Assembly (NCBI GenBank): GCA_017858515.1
Contig: JAFMBM010000010.1
Location: 1-64,000, forward strand
Direction: 5' to 3'
Origin: Cryomorphaceae bacterium
GTDB lineage: Bacteria > Bacteroidota > Bacteroidia > Flavobacteriales > Schleiferiaceae
Length of the DNA: 64,000 nt
The notes beneath the pieces were generated by a model that saw nothing but the letters and a program-made list of their open reading frames with translations, did not search any database and was not told the DNA's origin. Shown here one piece after another: positions 6,027 through 13,812 of this stretch (the stretch's first letter is position 1; every line of letters starts with the position of its first letter). A program made the position numbers and the translations under genes.

Positions 6027-6971
6027 ATGAGGAATCTTCTTAGAGAGCTAAGCTTCCAAGATTTAGTTTTAAAACATTACAAGGTATATCCCGATTATAA
6101 CCCAAACAAATTCTGCCGCCCTTACCAGTACTTTCATTACAGCGCATTCGGCGAAGTGCTTGTACAACGCGATGCTAATTACGGCAGTTTCCAGACAAGC
6201 TATACGTTTAATGCCAAGGAGTTTGACCAAGAGACTGGGCTTGGCTATTACGGAGCGCGGTATTACAATCCCACTTTCAGTGTTTGGTTGGGGGTGGATC
6301 CGTTGGCGCATAGGTATCGGAGTATGTCACCTTATGTATACACTGGGAATAACCCGATTATGTTGGTGGATCCGGATGGGATGTGGGTTAAAGGAGGCGA
6401 TAATTGGTTCGGCCGTTTTTTTCAAAAAGTAGGTAACGTTTTTACTGGAAACGGCTGGAATACAAATAAAGAATTAGAGGAGGCTGAATGGGTAAGAAAA
6501 TATGAAGCAGAGGGGAATACTATATTGGATGAGATAGTCATTAATATTGCAAAAAAAGAAAATAAACAACCCTATAGCAAGGAAGGCTATGGTGATAGTA
6601 ATGAACAGCATATTAAGTGGCCAGATGCTGAAAACAAAGGGGACCCCATAGAGCGCTTCCCTATGGGCGGTCTGGGTAAAGCTGTTGGTAGCTGGGGCCA
6701 AAAATTGTCCAAAGGCTTGGGGATTTTGAGGAAGTGGATTTCTTGGGGAGCAAAGGAGTCTCCGCCTAAATCTGATGATATCGTAGTTGCTGATATGGCT
6801 CCTGTACCTAAAGGTCCGAGTAAAGTGATTTTTGAAGTGTATTATCCAAAATTAACAGGTGATAAAAAGGACTGGGTATTTGAACATGACTACCAGGATT
6901 CTGCAAGGTGGCATGATTTTCTAAAAAGTGACACAATATTTAGAAAGATTAAAAATGTTGAGGTTAAGTAG
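6027..6971 (+). CDS. RHS core with variable C-terminal tip, candidate toxin
   Basis: Residues 1-27 are not RHS. Residues 28-118 are RHS core: RPYQYFHYSAFGEVLVQR, NAKEFDQETGLGYYGARYY, WLGVDPLAHRY, then SPYVYTGNNP and the end mark DPDGMW at about 115-120. This is the only core in the window that keeps the full core end. Residues 120-314 form a unique tip with basic and aromatic patches (KLSKGLGILRKWISWG) that I cannot place in a toxin family. The last 17 bases overlap the start of a lipoprotein gene, which suggests coupled translation of a toxin and its immunity protein. The shell-encoding 5' part is missing, so the ORF may be an orphan tip kept as a cassette for recombination. No signal peptide. 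Confidence 0.65.
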   Translation: MRNLLRELSFQDLVLKHYKVYPDYNPNKFCRPYQYFHYSAFGEVLVQRDANYGSFQTSYTFNAKEFDQETGLGYYGARYYNPTFSVWLGVDPLAHRYRSMSPYVYTGNNPIMLVDPDGMWVKGGDNWFGRFFQKVGNVFTGNGWNTNKELEEAEWVRKYEAEGNTILDEIVINIAKKENKQPYSKEGYGDSNEQHIKWPDAENKGDPIERFPMGGLGKAVGSWGQKLSKGLGILRKWISWGAKESPPKSDDIVVADMAPVPKGPSKVIFEVYYPKLTGDKKDWVFEHDYQDSARWHDFLKSDTIFRKIKNVEVK

Positions 6972-7383
6972 TTTATTATTACTATTGATTGCTAGTTGCA
7001 ATAGTGAACCAAAAAGAAATTCAGATAAATCTTTATCTGAGAATATGGGATTTAAAGAGGTGGTTGTTAATCCAAAAGCAACTAACCGTTTGATATTCAA
7101 TGTTGATAGAATCAAACCTTTTAATTATTGTCAAATATCAACAAACAGCGGGTTATATATTCTTGATCACAATAAATCTGATAGCTTATTGGTAATCAGT
7201 GATTCATTGGTTACTCAAATGGATTCTGTAAGTAGTTTTTTTGGGCCATTTGTTAGTGGATATAGGTTTAATATGATACTGGGAGATAAGTTAAACAGTG
7301 ATCCTTCAGATATTAGTATGTCTGGTCATATTGCATATAAAATCATTATAAGAGGTAGTTTTGGTCATATTCACTCGCAGTAA
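6955..7383 (+). CDS. Predicted lipoprotein, candidate immunity protein for the RHS tip
   Basis: The ORF track opens at GTG 6928, but ATG 6955 gives a clean lipoprotein signal: MLRLSSLLLLLIASC, with the cysteine following LIAS. The mature part (about 127 residues) has no membrane segment and no domain I recognise. It starts 17 bases inside the end of the RHS-tip ORF. A lipidated partner would sit in the envelope, so the tip may act in the periplasm or on the membrane; that is inference. The arrangement parallels 715-1302 with 1305-1952, although the proteins are not evidently similar. Confidence 0.6.
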   Translation: MLRLSSLLLLLIASCNSEPKRNSDKSLSENMGFKEVVVNPKATNRLIFNVDRIKPFNYCQISTNSGLYILDHNKSDSLLVISDSLVTQMDSVSSFFGPFVSGYRFNMILGDKLNSDPSDISMSGHIAYKIIIRGSFGHIHSQ

Positions 7384-7404
7384 AAAAGTAGCAAGCTTTA
7401 ATCG

Positions 7405-7641
7405 CTACCAGAGTCCCTGCCACTGAGCCCATTTTTTTATACTGTATAGGCGCGCCTTTATCTTGCAATCCCTGTGCAGTACAGAAACCACCTTGATCAC
7501 GGTATTCCTTTCTTCGGCCGGTAGTTGGTCTACTTCCTTATACTGAAGGATGACTTCGGCAAGGAAGAGAGCCAAGAAGGGTTGAGAAAACCATCTGCTG
7601 GGATAATCAAAACCCTGCAAAAAACGTAATTGCGTACGCAT
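7405..7641 (-). pseudogene. Decayed XRE-regulator C-terminal fragment
   Basis: A 78-residue ORF whose second half (ILQYKEVDQLPAEERNTVIKV and on) resembles the region after the helix-turn-helix in Bacteroidota XRE regulators. The first 30 residues (FDYPSRWFSQPFLALFLAE) contain no helix-turn-helix and look unrelated, so the DNA-binding part seems to have been lost. A related remnant lies at 1990-2128 on the same strand. It diverges from the yefM start at 7661. Expression is doubtful. Confidence 0.35.
7631..7640. promoter_or_regulatory. Short palindrome upstream of yefM
   Basis: TGCGTACGCA is a perfect 10-bp palindrome about 20 bases before the yefM ATG. YefM-type antitoxins repress their own promoter through short palindromes, so this is a candidate operator. 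No convincing -7 element was found next to it. Confidence 0.35.
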
Positions 7642-7660
7642 TGTGTAATTTTACTACATT

Positions 7661-7912
7661 ATGAAAGTGATCAATTATACAGAGTTAAGGCTCAACCTGA
7701 GAAAATGGCTTGACCTTGTCGCAGACGATTTTGAGGAACTTATTATCAAACGCAAGAACAACAAAGACCTTGTTTTAATCTCCATGGATGAGTATCGCTC
7801 CTTGAAAGAGACTCAATATCTGATGTCAGGTAAGAACCGTGAACACTTACTGCTATCAATGGAAGAAGCCAAACAAGGCAAGACCAAAGACGAGGGCCTG
7901 ATTGAAGAATGA
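7661..7912 (+). CDS. yefM: YefM antitoxin (Phd/YefM family)
   Basis: An 83-residue antitoxin. The N-terminus (VINYTELRLNLRKWLDLV) is the Phd/YefM DNA-binding fold, followed by VLISMDEYRSLKETQYLM, the family's conserved strand-helix pair. The acidic C-terminus is the expected toxin-binding tail. It overlaps the YoeB-type toxin gene by four bases (ATGA), the standard coupled arrangement. The pair sits between two pieces of RHS core and was probably brought in with them or helps stabilise the region. Confidence 0.9.
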   Translation: MKVINYTELRLNLRKWLDLVADDFEELIIKRKNNKDLVLISMDEYRSLKETQYLMSGKNREHLLLSMEEAKQGKTKDEGLIEE

Positions 7913-8169
7913 GGATTACTTGGACAGCTTCTAGCTGGGAAGATTATCTATATTGGCAAAAGACAGACAGGAAGAAGGTCAAGCGAATCAAAGAGCTGAT
8001 AAAAAGCTGCCAATGCACTCCTATTGAAGGCATAGGCAACCCAGAGCCGTTAAGGCATGAACTCCAGGGGTTTTGGTCAAGGCGGATAGACACCGAACAC
8101 CGTTTGGTGTACAGCTATGAGAATGACGAGCTATTGATTATCTCATGCCGCTACCATTATGGGTATTAG
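7909..8169 (+). CDS. yoeB: YoeB toxin, ribosome-dependent mRNA interferase
   Basis: An 86-residue RelE-superfamily toxin of the YoeB subgroup. The order ITWTASSWEDYLYWQK, KRIKELIKSC, IGNPEPLRHELQGFWSRR, DTEHRLVYSY and SCRYHYGY covers the whole family, including the YoeB-type basic and histidine residues and the terminal CRYHYG. The protein is complete, so the pair could be active. YoeB cleaves mRNA in the ribosomal A site; its activity is held by the upstream YefM. Confidence 0.92.
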   Translation: MRITWTASSWEDYLYWQKTDRKKVKRIKELIKSCQCTPIEGIGNPEPLRHELQGFWSRRIDTEHRLVYSYENDELLIISCRYHYGY

Positions 8170-8494
8170 GGAAAGTAAAATTGGCGACGGATTGGACAGG
8201 CCAGGTGCATCAGTGCTTCCAACAACAGCGCCTTCGGCGAAGTGCTCGTAAAACGCGCGCCAACTACGGCAGCTTCCAGACGAGCTAGGTTTTAGAAGAT
8301 TTTGAAATCTGAAACCAACCGAGGGGAGTGAAGGAACAGCAAAGGTTAGCCTAGATACAATAAAAACGAACAATGAAAAGTTTATTCTAATAGTAAAATA
8401 AGACACCTTAGTTAGTGTAGGCTCTATGGCACTTTACTCATTAAATCAGATCGACTCGTACTCAGAGGCTGCTAGACTTTCTGCTTTTCTAAAC
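8170..8494. other. Gap holding an RHS core remnant
   Basis: No intact gene. Positions 8213-8292 are clearly derived from the same RHS core DNA (CTTCGGCGAAGTGCTCGTA, then CTACGGCAGCTTCCAGACGA), with indels that break the frame. This is the fifth and most decayed core piece and marks the right edge of the RHS-rich accessory region. The rest of the gap shows nothing recognisable. Confidence 0.65.
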
Positions 8495-9001
8495 TTAAAC
8501 AGTCCCTTCTGCGGCTCCTTCTGAAGCTTCTGCTTCATTGCCTTCTTCCTCTTCATCCTCCACGAAATCAGAAAGGTCAATCTCAATGTCCGGTTGAAGT
8601 TCTTTTTTCTTGGCGCGTATGGCATCTTCTATAATATCCATTCCCGAAAGAAGATCCTCCATACTGGTTTTACCCATAGGACACTCAATAATGCCAGAGC
8701 CCAAAGAGCTGATTTCAATGCTTCTTTTGCGTGTTACATAGGAAGAGAAGAATAGGATTAAGCCTAGAAATACCACTCCATAAACGAGGAAAGGAGGCAT
8801 AGAAAGGGTTAGCAATACCAGTCCGACTAAAGTAACCGCAAAGCCCGCATAAAAGAACGCACTATTGTCTTTCTGCGTTACAGAAATACATGAAACGTTT
8901 TCAATTAATATACTGGCTGATTCCTTTTTGCTGATGAAACGAATCTTATCTGCATTCACATTCAGCGTTCCTTCTGCATTAGACCATAAAACATCTTCCA
9001 T
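8495..9001 (-). CDS. Small membrane protein of unknown function
   Basis: A 168-residue protein with an N-terminal 45-residue beta-rich segment (INADKIRFISKKE-like, here VNADKIRFISKKESAS), then two adjacent membrane helices (FFYAGFAVTLVGLVLL and VYGVVFLGLILFF), a short basic loop, and a long acidic tail rich in Glu. The arrangement recalls small two-helix proteins with a PH-like cytoplasmic domain (DUF6232-like), but this was not searched. It is the first gene on the core side of the RHS region. Function not known. Confidence 0.6.
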   Translation of the reverse strand: MEDVLWSNAEGTLNVNADKIRFISKKESASILIENVSCISVTQKDNSAFFYAGFAVTLVGLVLLTLSMPPFLVYGVVFLGLILFFSSYVTRKRSIEISSLGSGIIECPMGKTSMEDLLSGMDIIEDAIRAKKKELQPDIEIDLSDFVEDEEEEGNEAEASEGAAEGTV

Positions 9002-9099
9002 AACCGGTGGCGTATTAAATTCTCAATTCGAGGGTTAAATATACAATTCCGTTTTCCATAACCGCCATAAGAATATGCGACTTATTAACGAGTAAGTGA

Positions 9100-9813
9100 C
9101 TATTTAACAGACAATAAAAAGTCTTTGCACAGCGCACTATACTCATCTGAAAAAGAACCATTGGAGCTGAGAATGCTACATTGATCTTCACTTTTAGTCT
9201 CCTCCTTTCCATATTCCAACAGTAGCAGAGATGGATTTGAATGGGGTCTATGCGATACAGCCAGCTTCCGATTTAGTTGGAAGGATGAAAACACAGGCAA
9301 GGCATTTTTCTGAGCCTTTAAATGTTTGTTCGAAAGTACAAGCGCTATTTTTCCATCCTCTTGATTTACCAATTCCTCCATCTTTTCAAACCATTTGATT
9401 TGATCTTCAGAAGAAATGTGTTTGGCCGATACTTTTTGTGGATTGGAAGAGGGAAGGGCAGAGGCAAAGTAGGGCGGATTGCTCACCACCAAATCATAGG
9501 GTTCTGTATTTTTCCAATGGAGTACATCGGCATAAATGCATTGAATGCGATCTGCAAAAGGAGAACGAGCGATATTGGCGTGGCATTCTTGAACGGCAGC
9601 TTCATTGCGCTCTAGGAGATGTACTTGGGCCTTAGGGAAGCGCTGAGCTAAAAGGAAACCAATGACTCCCGTACCTGAGCCAAGGTCTAGAATGCGTTTA
9701 ATATTGGGATCAGACCCTGCCCACGAACCCAATAAGACGGCATCGGTGCCAATCTTATATCCTTCGCCATGCAAAAGATCAAATTGCTTAAATCGAAAAA
9801 GCTCTGAAGGCAT
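9100..9813 (-). CDS. trmN6: tRNA1(Val) (adenine(37)-N6)-methyltransferase
   Basis: A 237-residue class I SAM methyltransferase. DLGSGTGVIGFLLAQ is motif I for SAM binding, and VVSNPPYF is the N6-adenine catalytic NPPY motif. The N-terminal FKQFDLLHGEGYKIGTDAVLLG is characteristic of TrmN6/YfiC, which methylates A37 of tRNA1(Val). The ATG overlaps the rimM stop as TAATG, so the two are translationally coupled in one operon dealing with RNA and ribosome maturation. Confidence 0.88.
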   Translation of the reverse strand: MPSELFRFKQFDLLHGEGYKIGTDAVLLGSWAGSDPNIKRILDLGSGTGVIGFLLAQRFPKAQVHLLERNEAAVQECHANIARSPFADRIQCIYADVLHWKNTEPYDLVVSNPPYFASALPSSNPQKVSAKHISSEDQIKWFEKMEELVNQEDGKIALVLSNKHLKAQKNALPVFSSFQLNRKLAVSHRPHSNPSLLLLEYGKEETKSEDQCSILSSNGSFSDEYSALCKDFLLSVK

Positions 9814-10331
9814 TAGTCGAAGACCTCCAACAAACCTTCTGGCAGATTGAAATGAAGGGATTGGCTCTCGCGGTCTACCTTAATTAAGAAGGCATCTACC
9901 ATAGGAATATACAGTAGTTTTCCTTCCTTTTCTATTTCATATAATGGCTGCGGATCTCTATCTAAAACATTCTTAATCAGTCCTATTTCACCCGAATTCT
10001 GATCTATTGCTTTAAACCCGATGATCTCATGGTAATAAAAGGAGTTTCCTTCTAATTTGGGCAATAAACTAAGGGGTAAGAAGAGGGAAGTACCTATCCA
10101 TTTACGCGCTGCTTCCTCTGTGTCTACCTCTTCCAACTTCACCTTAAAAGAACCTCTATGGGTAAGCTCTAAGGACTCCGTAAATAAGGGTACATAGCTG
10201 CCATTCTCTTCGGTAAAGAGCACCGTTTGGTCTGAGAAATTCTCAGGATGATCGGCATCGGTCATGAGAATCAAATGCCCTTTTAGACCTACTGTCTTGC
10301 TGAAATAGCCTAATTCGAAATAGTCTGACAT
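9813..10331 (-). CDS. rimM: Ribosome maturation factor RimM
   Basis: A 172-residue protein with the two RimM parts: an N-terminal beta-barrel beginning ELGYFSKTVGLKGHLIL and a C-terminal PRC-barrel containing GFKAIDQNSGEIG and LYIPMVDAFLIKVD. RimM assists 30S head assembly by binding S19. In many bacteria it lies with rpsP and trmD; here it pairs with trmN6. Length is normal. It begins six bases after the carboxyltransferase stop and may belong to the same transcript. Confidence 0.92.
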   Translation of the reverse strand: MSDYFELGYFSKTVGLKGHLILMTDADHPENFSDQTVLFTEENGSYVPLFTESLELTHRGSFKVKLEEVDTEEAARKWIGTSLFLPLSLLPKLEGNSFYYHEIIGFKAIDQNSGEIGLIKNVLDRDPQPLYEIEKEGKLLYIPMVDAFLIKVDRESQSLHFNLPEGLLEVFD

Positions 10332-10337
10332 GGATTT

Positions 10338-11975
10338 CTAGGATTGAATGATACCCGGATTATAGGCCGGAATATCGTATTGATTGTTCGCCATTTCAAT
10401 TCCCATGCTGATCCATTTTCTAGTCTCTAAGGGATCGATGATGGCATCCACCCAAAGACGAGAAGCCGCATAATAGGGAGATGTTTGCTCTGTATAGCGC
10501 TTGGTAATGCGGTCGAGCAGTTCTTTTTCTGCTTCAGGGGTAATAATTTCACCTTTCGCCTTGAGGCTAGCTTGTTCAATTTGCAAAAGAACTTTGGCCG
10601 CTTGAGCCCCACCCATAACTGCTAGTTGAGCCGTTGGCCAGGCTACAATAAGTCTAGGATCGTAGGCCTTTCCACACATGGCATAATTGCCTGCGCCATA
10701 AGAGTTACCCATAATTACCGTAAACTTAGGCACCACCGAATTGCTCATGGCATTTACCATTTTAGCGCCATCCTTAATAATTCCTCCTTGTTCAGATCTA
10801 CTTCCTACCATAAATCCGCTAACATCTTGTAAAAAGACCAATGGAATGCGTTTCTGATTGCAATTGGCAATAAATCGGGCGGCTTTATCGGCAGAATCAG
10901 AATAAATAACTCCACCAAATTGCATTTCGCCTTTCTTATTTTTAATCACCTCTCTATTGTTGGCCACAATTCCAACAGCCCATCCATCTATACGCGCATA
11001 ACCGCAGAGAATGGTTTTTCCATAGCCCTCTTTGTATTGATCGAATTCGCTATGGTCTACCAAGCGTTCGATAATGTCTAAGGTTCTAAATGGTTTAGAT
11101 CGATCCTCTGGCATAATGCCATAAATCTCTTTTTCATCTTTTTCAGGCATCGCACTTTCGGCTCTGTCGAAGCCCGCTTTAGGGAAAGCACCAATTTTAT
11201 CTACAATGCGCTGAATTTTTTCCAGTGCATCTTGGTCGTTGGCCGCCTTATAATCTGTTACACCTGAAATCTCGCAATGTGTTGTTGCTCCTCCAAGGGT
11301 TTCATTGTCTATATCTTCTCCAATAGCGGCCTTCACCAAATAGGAGCCGGCTAAGAAGATGCTTCCTGTTTTATCTACAATCATGGCCTCATCGCTCATA
11401 ATAGGCAAATAGGCTCCTCCAGCTACACAACTTCCCATAATGGCAGAAATCTGCGTAATGCCTTTGCTTGAAAGGATGGCGTTGTTTCTGAAAATCCGAC
11501 CAAAGTTCTCTTTGTCTGGGAAGATTTCGTCTTGCATGGGTAAGTATACCCCAGCAGAATCGACCAAGTAGAGGATAGGCACTCTATTTTCTAGAGCAAT
11601 CTCTTGAGCTCTAAGATTCTTTTTTCCGGTAATCGGAAACCAAGCGCCGGCCTTTACTGTGGCGTCGTTGGCAACTACAATAACCATTTTAGATTGCACA
11701 TAACCCAAGACTACAATTACGCCACCCGCAGGACAACCGCCGTGCTCTGCATACATGCCTTCGCCAGCAAAAGCGCCTATTTCAATCTGAGGGCGATCCT
11801 TATCCAATAGGAAAGCTACTCTTTCACGAGCCGTCAGCTTTCCTTGAGCGTGTTGTTTTTCAATGCGTTTTTTGCCTCCACCCAGAGATATGGTCTGAAG
11901 ACGGCTTCGCATTTCAGCCATTAAAAGCTTGATCTGATCTTCGTTGCGGTTGAATTCTAAGTCTTGCTTGGTCAT
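10338..11975 (-). CDS. Acyl-CoA carboxylase carboxyltransferase (beta) subunit
   Basis: A 545-residue protein of the biotin-dependent carboxyltransferase family, closest in layout to the 3-methylcrotonyl-CoA carboxylase beta subunit: start GGGKKRIEKQHAQGKLTARE, glycine-rich acyl-CoA site around GSCVAGGAYLP, and biotin-side motifs FLQDVSGFMVG and MGNSYGAGNYAM. It transfers the carboxyl group from carboxybiotin to an acyl-CoA, probably in leucine or odd-chain fatty acid metabolism. No biotin carboxylase or biotin carrier gene lies next to it, so the substrate is not settled; propionyl-CoA is the main alternative. Confidence 0.85.
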   Translation of the reverse strand: MTKQDLEFNRNEDQIKLLMAEMRSRLQTISLGGGKKRIEKQHAQGKLTARERVAFLLDKDRPQIEIGAFAGEGMYAEHGGCPAGGVIVVLGYVQSKMVIVVANDATVKAGAWFPITGKKNLRAQEIALENRVPILYLVDSAGVYLPMQDEIFPDKENFGRIFRNNAILSSKGITQISAIMGSCVAGGAYLPIMSDEAMIVDKTGSIFLAGSYLVKAAIGEDIDNETLGGATTHCEISGVTDYKAANDQDALEKIQRIVDKIGAFPKAGFDRAESAMPEKDEKEIYGIMPEDRSKPFRTLDIIERLVDHSEFDQYKEGYGKTILCGYARIDGWAVGIVANNREVIKNKKGEMQFGGVIYSDSADKAARFIANCNQKRIPLVFLQDVSGFMVGSRSEQGGIIKDGAKMVNAMSNSVVPKFTVIMGNSYGAGNYAMCGKAYDPRLIVAWPTAQLAVMGGAQAAKVLLQIEQASLKAKGEIITPEAEKELLDRITKRYTEQTSPYYAASRLWVDAIIDPLETRKWISMGIEMANNQYDIPAYNPGIIQS

Positions 11976-11977
11976 AA

Positions 11978-13048
11978 TTATTTACAGGGGGATAAGGTCC
12001 ACGTATCTGAAACTTTCCAAATAGATGAACCATTGATGTCGCTAATTAACAAAGTAAATACAGATAATTCCATTGAGCGCGCCGCCCAAAGAATATCTAC
12101 AATCTCGTCGCCATTGATATCTCCTACCCAAATGGCTTTTGGAAGACCACAGCTTCCAGCTAAGTTTAATAAGGGCGCAATATTCTGAGTTCTGTTTTCA
12201 CCTTTGATTATCGACTTTCCGAGCAATTGATACCCATCAATCTCGGGGCAATCTCCCAAGGAAATTACATTTCCAAGCGCACTTAGCTCTACACTTTCTG
12301 TTGATGCATTCACTGCAAATCGTTCTTTTTGACCTGGGAAAAGGGAAATCGGATTGTCGGGCCCACGTAGAGAGGCTCTTTTTATTTTGTCGATATCGAG
12401 ACTATTCTCTGAGCCCAATAAGAAGACAGATTTATTTGAATTGGTTGTTCGTATGTCGAATTCCAAAGATTCACTTAATTTTTGCTCGCTCAGAATCACC
12501 TGAATTTTAACCTTTTCAATAGCCATATCTGCTTGGTCTTGCTCACTCATATAGAAGGCATACCAGTTTATTCCGGGATTGATAGTATTGGCATCTCCAC
12601 AATAGTTGTATGCCTCAGTGAGTATTTTAAATTGAGTAGGATAGTGAATTAGGCGAATGGGTTCTTCTATTGGCTTGGATACGGCAAGCGAGTCTACTGA
12701 TATAGGAGTAGGGGGAGGGCTTATTGCAACTGGCTCAGTAGCCTTTGTTTTCATATAGCCATCGAACATAAATCCTTCAAATTCTTTGTAGACAACGAAA
12801 GTCCATTGACCCATTTGGTCATCCACCTTAAGCTCTCCATATTTTTCCTTGCAAGCCATCACCAAGCTATCGAAAGGAACCGTTGTGACTACTTTGCCCG
12901 ATATTTTGGGTGCGCTGCGCATACGGAGTCCGGAGGGAGCCGTGATTTGCTTTAATTCAGAAGTCTCACAAGGGGTTTGAGCCCAAGAGATCGAAGGGGA
13001 GAGGACAAGAAAAGGGAGCAGTAGAGGGAGGAGATGTTTCCAATTCAT
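11978..13048 (-). CDS. Exported SH3b-domain protein
   Basis: A 356-residue protein with a signal peptide (LLPLLLPFLVLSPSISWAQ). Residues about 33-100 form a bacterial SH3 domain (SGLRMRSAPKISGKVVTTVP). The middle has no recognised domain. The C-terminal IWVGDINGDEIVDILWAA is an acidic Asp-rich loop like a calcium-binding VCBS/FG-GAP repeat. No type IX sorting tail, so likely periplasmic or cell-surface bound. It ends two bases before the carboxyltransferase gene starts; no functional link is evident. Confidence 0.65.
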   Translation of the reverse strand: MNWKHLLPLLLPFLVLSPSISWAQTPCETSELKQITAPSGLRMRSAPKISGKVVTTVPFDSLVMACKEKYGELKVDDQMGQWTFVVYKEFEGFMFDGYMKTKATEPVAISPPPTPISVDSLAVSKPIEEPIRLIHYPTQFKILTEAYNYCGDANTINPGINWYAFYMSEQDQADMAIEKVKIQVILSEQKLSESLEFDIRTTNSNKSVFLLGSENSLDIDKIKRASLRGPDNPISLFPGQKERFAVNASTESVELSALGNVISLGDCPEIDGYQLLGKSIIKGENRTQNIAPLLNLAGSCGLPKAIWVGDINGDEIVDILWAARSMELSVFTLLISDINGSSIWKVSDTWTLSPCK

Positions 13049-13098
13049 AGAAGAGGGGGAGCGAAAGATTAATCTACTTAACTAAAGTGCGAAAATAA

Positions 13099-13125
13099 GA
13101 AAGCCACGCTTGCGGCGTGGCTTTC
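13099..13125 (-). terminator. Rho-independent terminator after rplT
   Basis: GAAAGCCACGC (13099-13109) pairs perfectly with GCGTGGCTTTC (13115-13125) around a five-base loop. Read on the minus strand it is followed by TTATTTTC. It closes the thrS-infC-rpmI-rplT transcript. Confidence 0.85.
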
Positions 13126-13151
13126 TCTTGTCCAAAACGTCTTGTTTATAC

Positions 13152-13496
13152 TTATTTTATCTTATCAACTACGCTTTTGAACGCATCGGGATGGTTCATA
13201 GCGAGATCAGCTAATACTTTGCGATTGAGTTCAATTCCTCCTTTTTTAATGTTACCCATAAAAACGGAGTAAGACATTCCGTGCTCACGTGCACCGGCGT
13301 TGATACGCTGAATCCACAGAGCTCTGAAAGATCTCTTTTTGTTCTTTCTATCGCGATAGGCATAAGTTAAACCTTTTTCTATCGAGTTTTTTGCAACGGA
13401 CCAAACGTTCTTACGACGTCCAAAGGATCCCTTGGCTAGTTTCATAAACTTCTTGCGACGGGCGCGAGAAGCTACTGCATTTACACTTCTTGGCAT
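13152..13496 (-). CDS. rplT: 50S ribosomal protein L20
   Basis: A 114-residue protein with the standard L20 layout: [16 protein letters not shown], then [37 protein letters not shown] and the C-terminal domain starting [19 protein letters not shown]20 binds 23S rRNA early in 50S assembly. In other bacteria it represses its own operon with infC and rpmI; no leader pseudoknot could be identified here by eye. Last gene of the operon, followed by a strong terminator. Confidence 0.97.
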   Translation of the reverse strand: MPRSVNAVASRARRKKFMKLAKGSFGRRKNVWSVAKNSIEKGLTYAYRDRKNKKRSFRALWIQRINAGAREHGMSYSVFMGNIKKGGIELNRKVLADLAMNHPDAFKSVVDKIK

Positions 13497-13585
13497 TTCT
13501 TTTCTTTTTTTTGAGCGAGGCGCTGCAATTAAGCAAACTTGTAAGGCACTCGATCAGGGTTATACATTTAGAACCAATAATAGAA

Positions 13586-13780
13586 TCAGAGTACTAACTG
13601 ATCCTTCACGCTCTTCACATCGGATTTATCTACCAATGTTGAGTGTGTCAAATTGCGCTTGCGCTTGGTCGATTTCTTCGTCAGAATGTGACTCTTGAAA
13701 GCGTGTTTGCGCTTGATTTTACCAGTACCGGTAAGCTTGAAACGCTTCTTGGCACTGGATTTAGTTTTCATTTTAGGCAT
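13586..13780 (-). CDS. rpmI: 50S ribosomal protein L35
   Basis: A 64-residue, very basic protein. [20 protein letters not shown], then [20 protein letters not shown] is the full L35 signature. It lies between infC and rplT in the usual order, with 32 bases from infC and 89 bases to rplT. Confidence 0.97.
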   Translation of the reverse strand: MPKMKTKSSAKKRFKLTGTGKIKRKHAFKSHILTKKSTKRKRNLTHSTLVDKSDVKSVKDQLVL

Positions 13781-13812
13781 TGCTATAATTATATCGACGT
13801 TTGGACTGATAT

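Larger units (their letters stand above)
4511..6111. repeat. Tandem duplication, unit 2
   Basis: Second copy of the 1,594-bp unit (4511-6104), plus the seven-base AACAAAT shared with the third, diverged RHS core. From 6112 the sequence departs (TTCTG in place of TCCGG) while remaining recognisably RHS core, which places the exchange point inside AACAAAT. Confidence 0.9.

Noticed and set aside
9015-9212. 65-residue minus-strand ORF at the 3' end of trmN6
   Set aside because: It overlaps the trmN6 C-terminus in another frame and has no motif.
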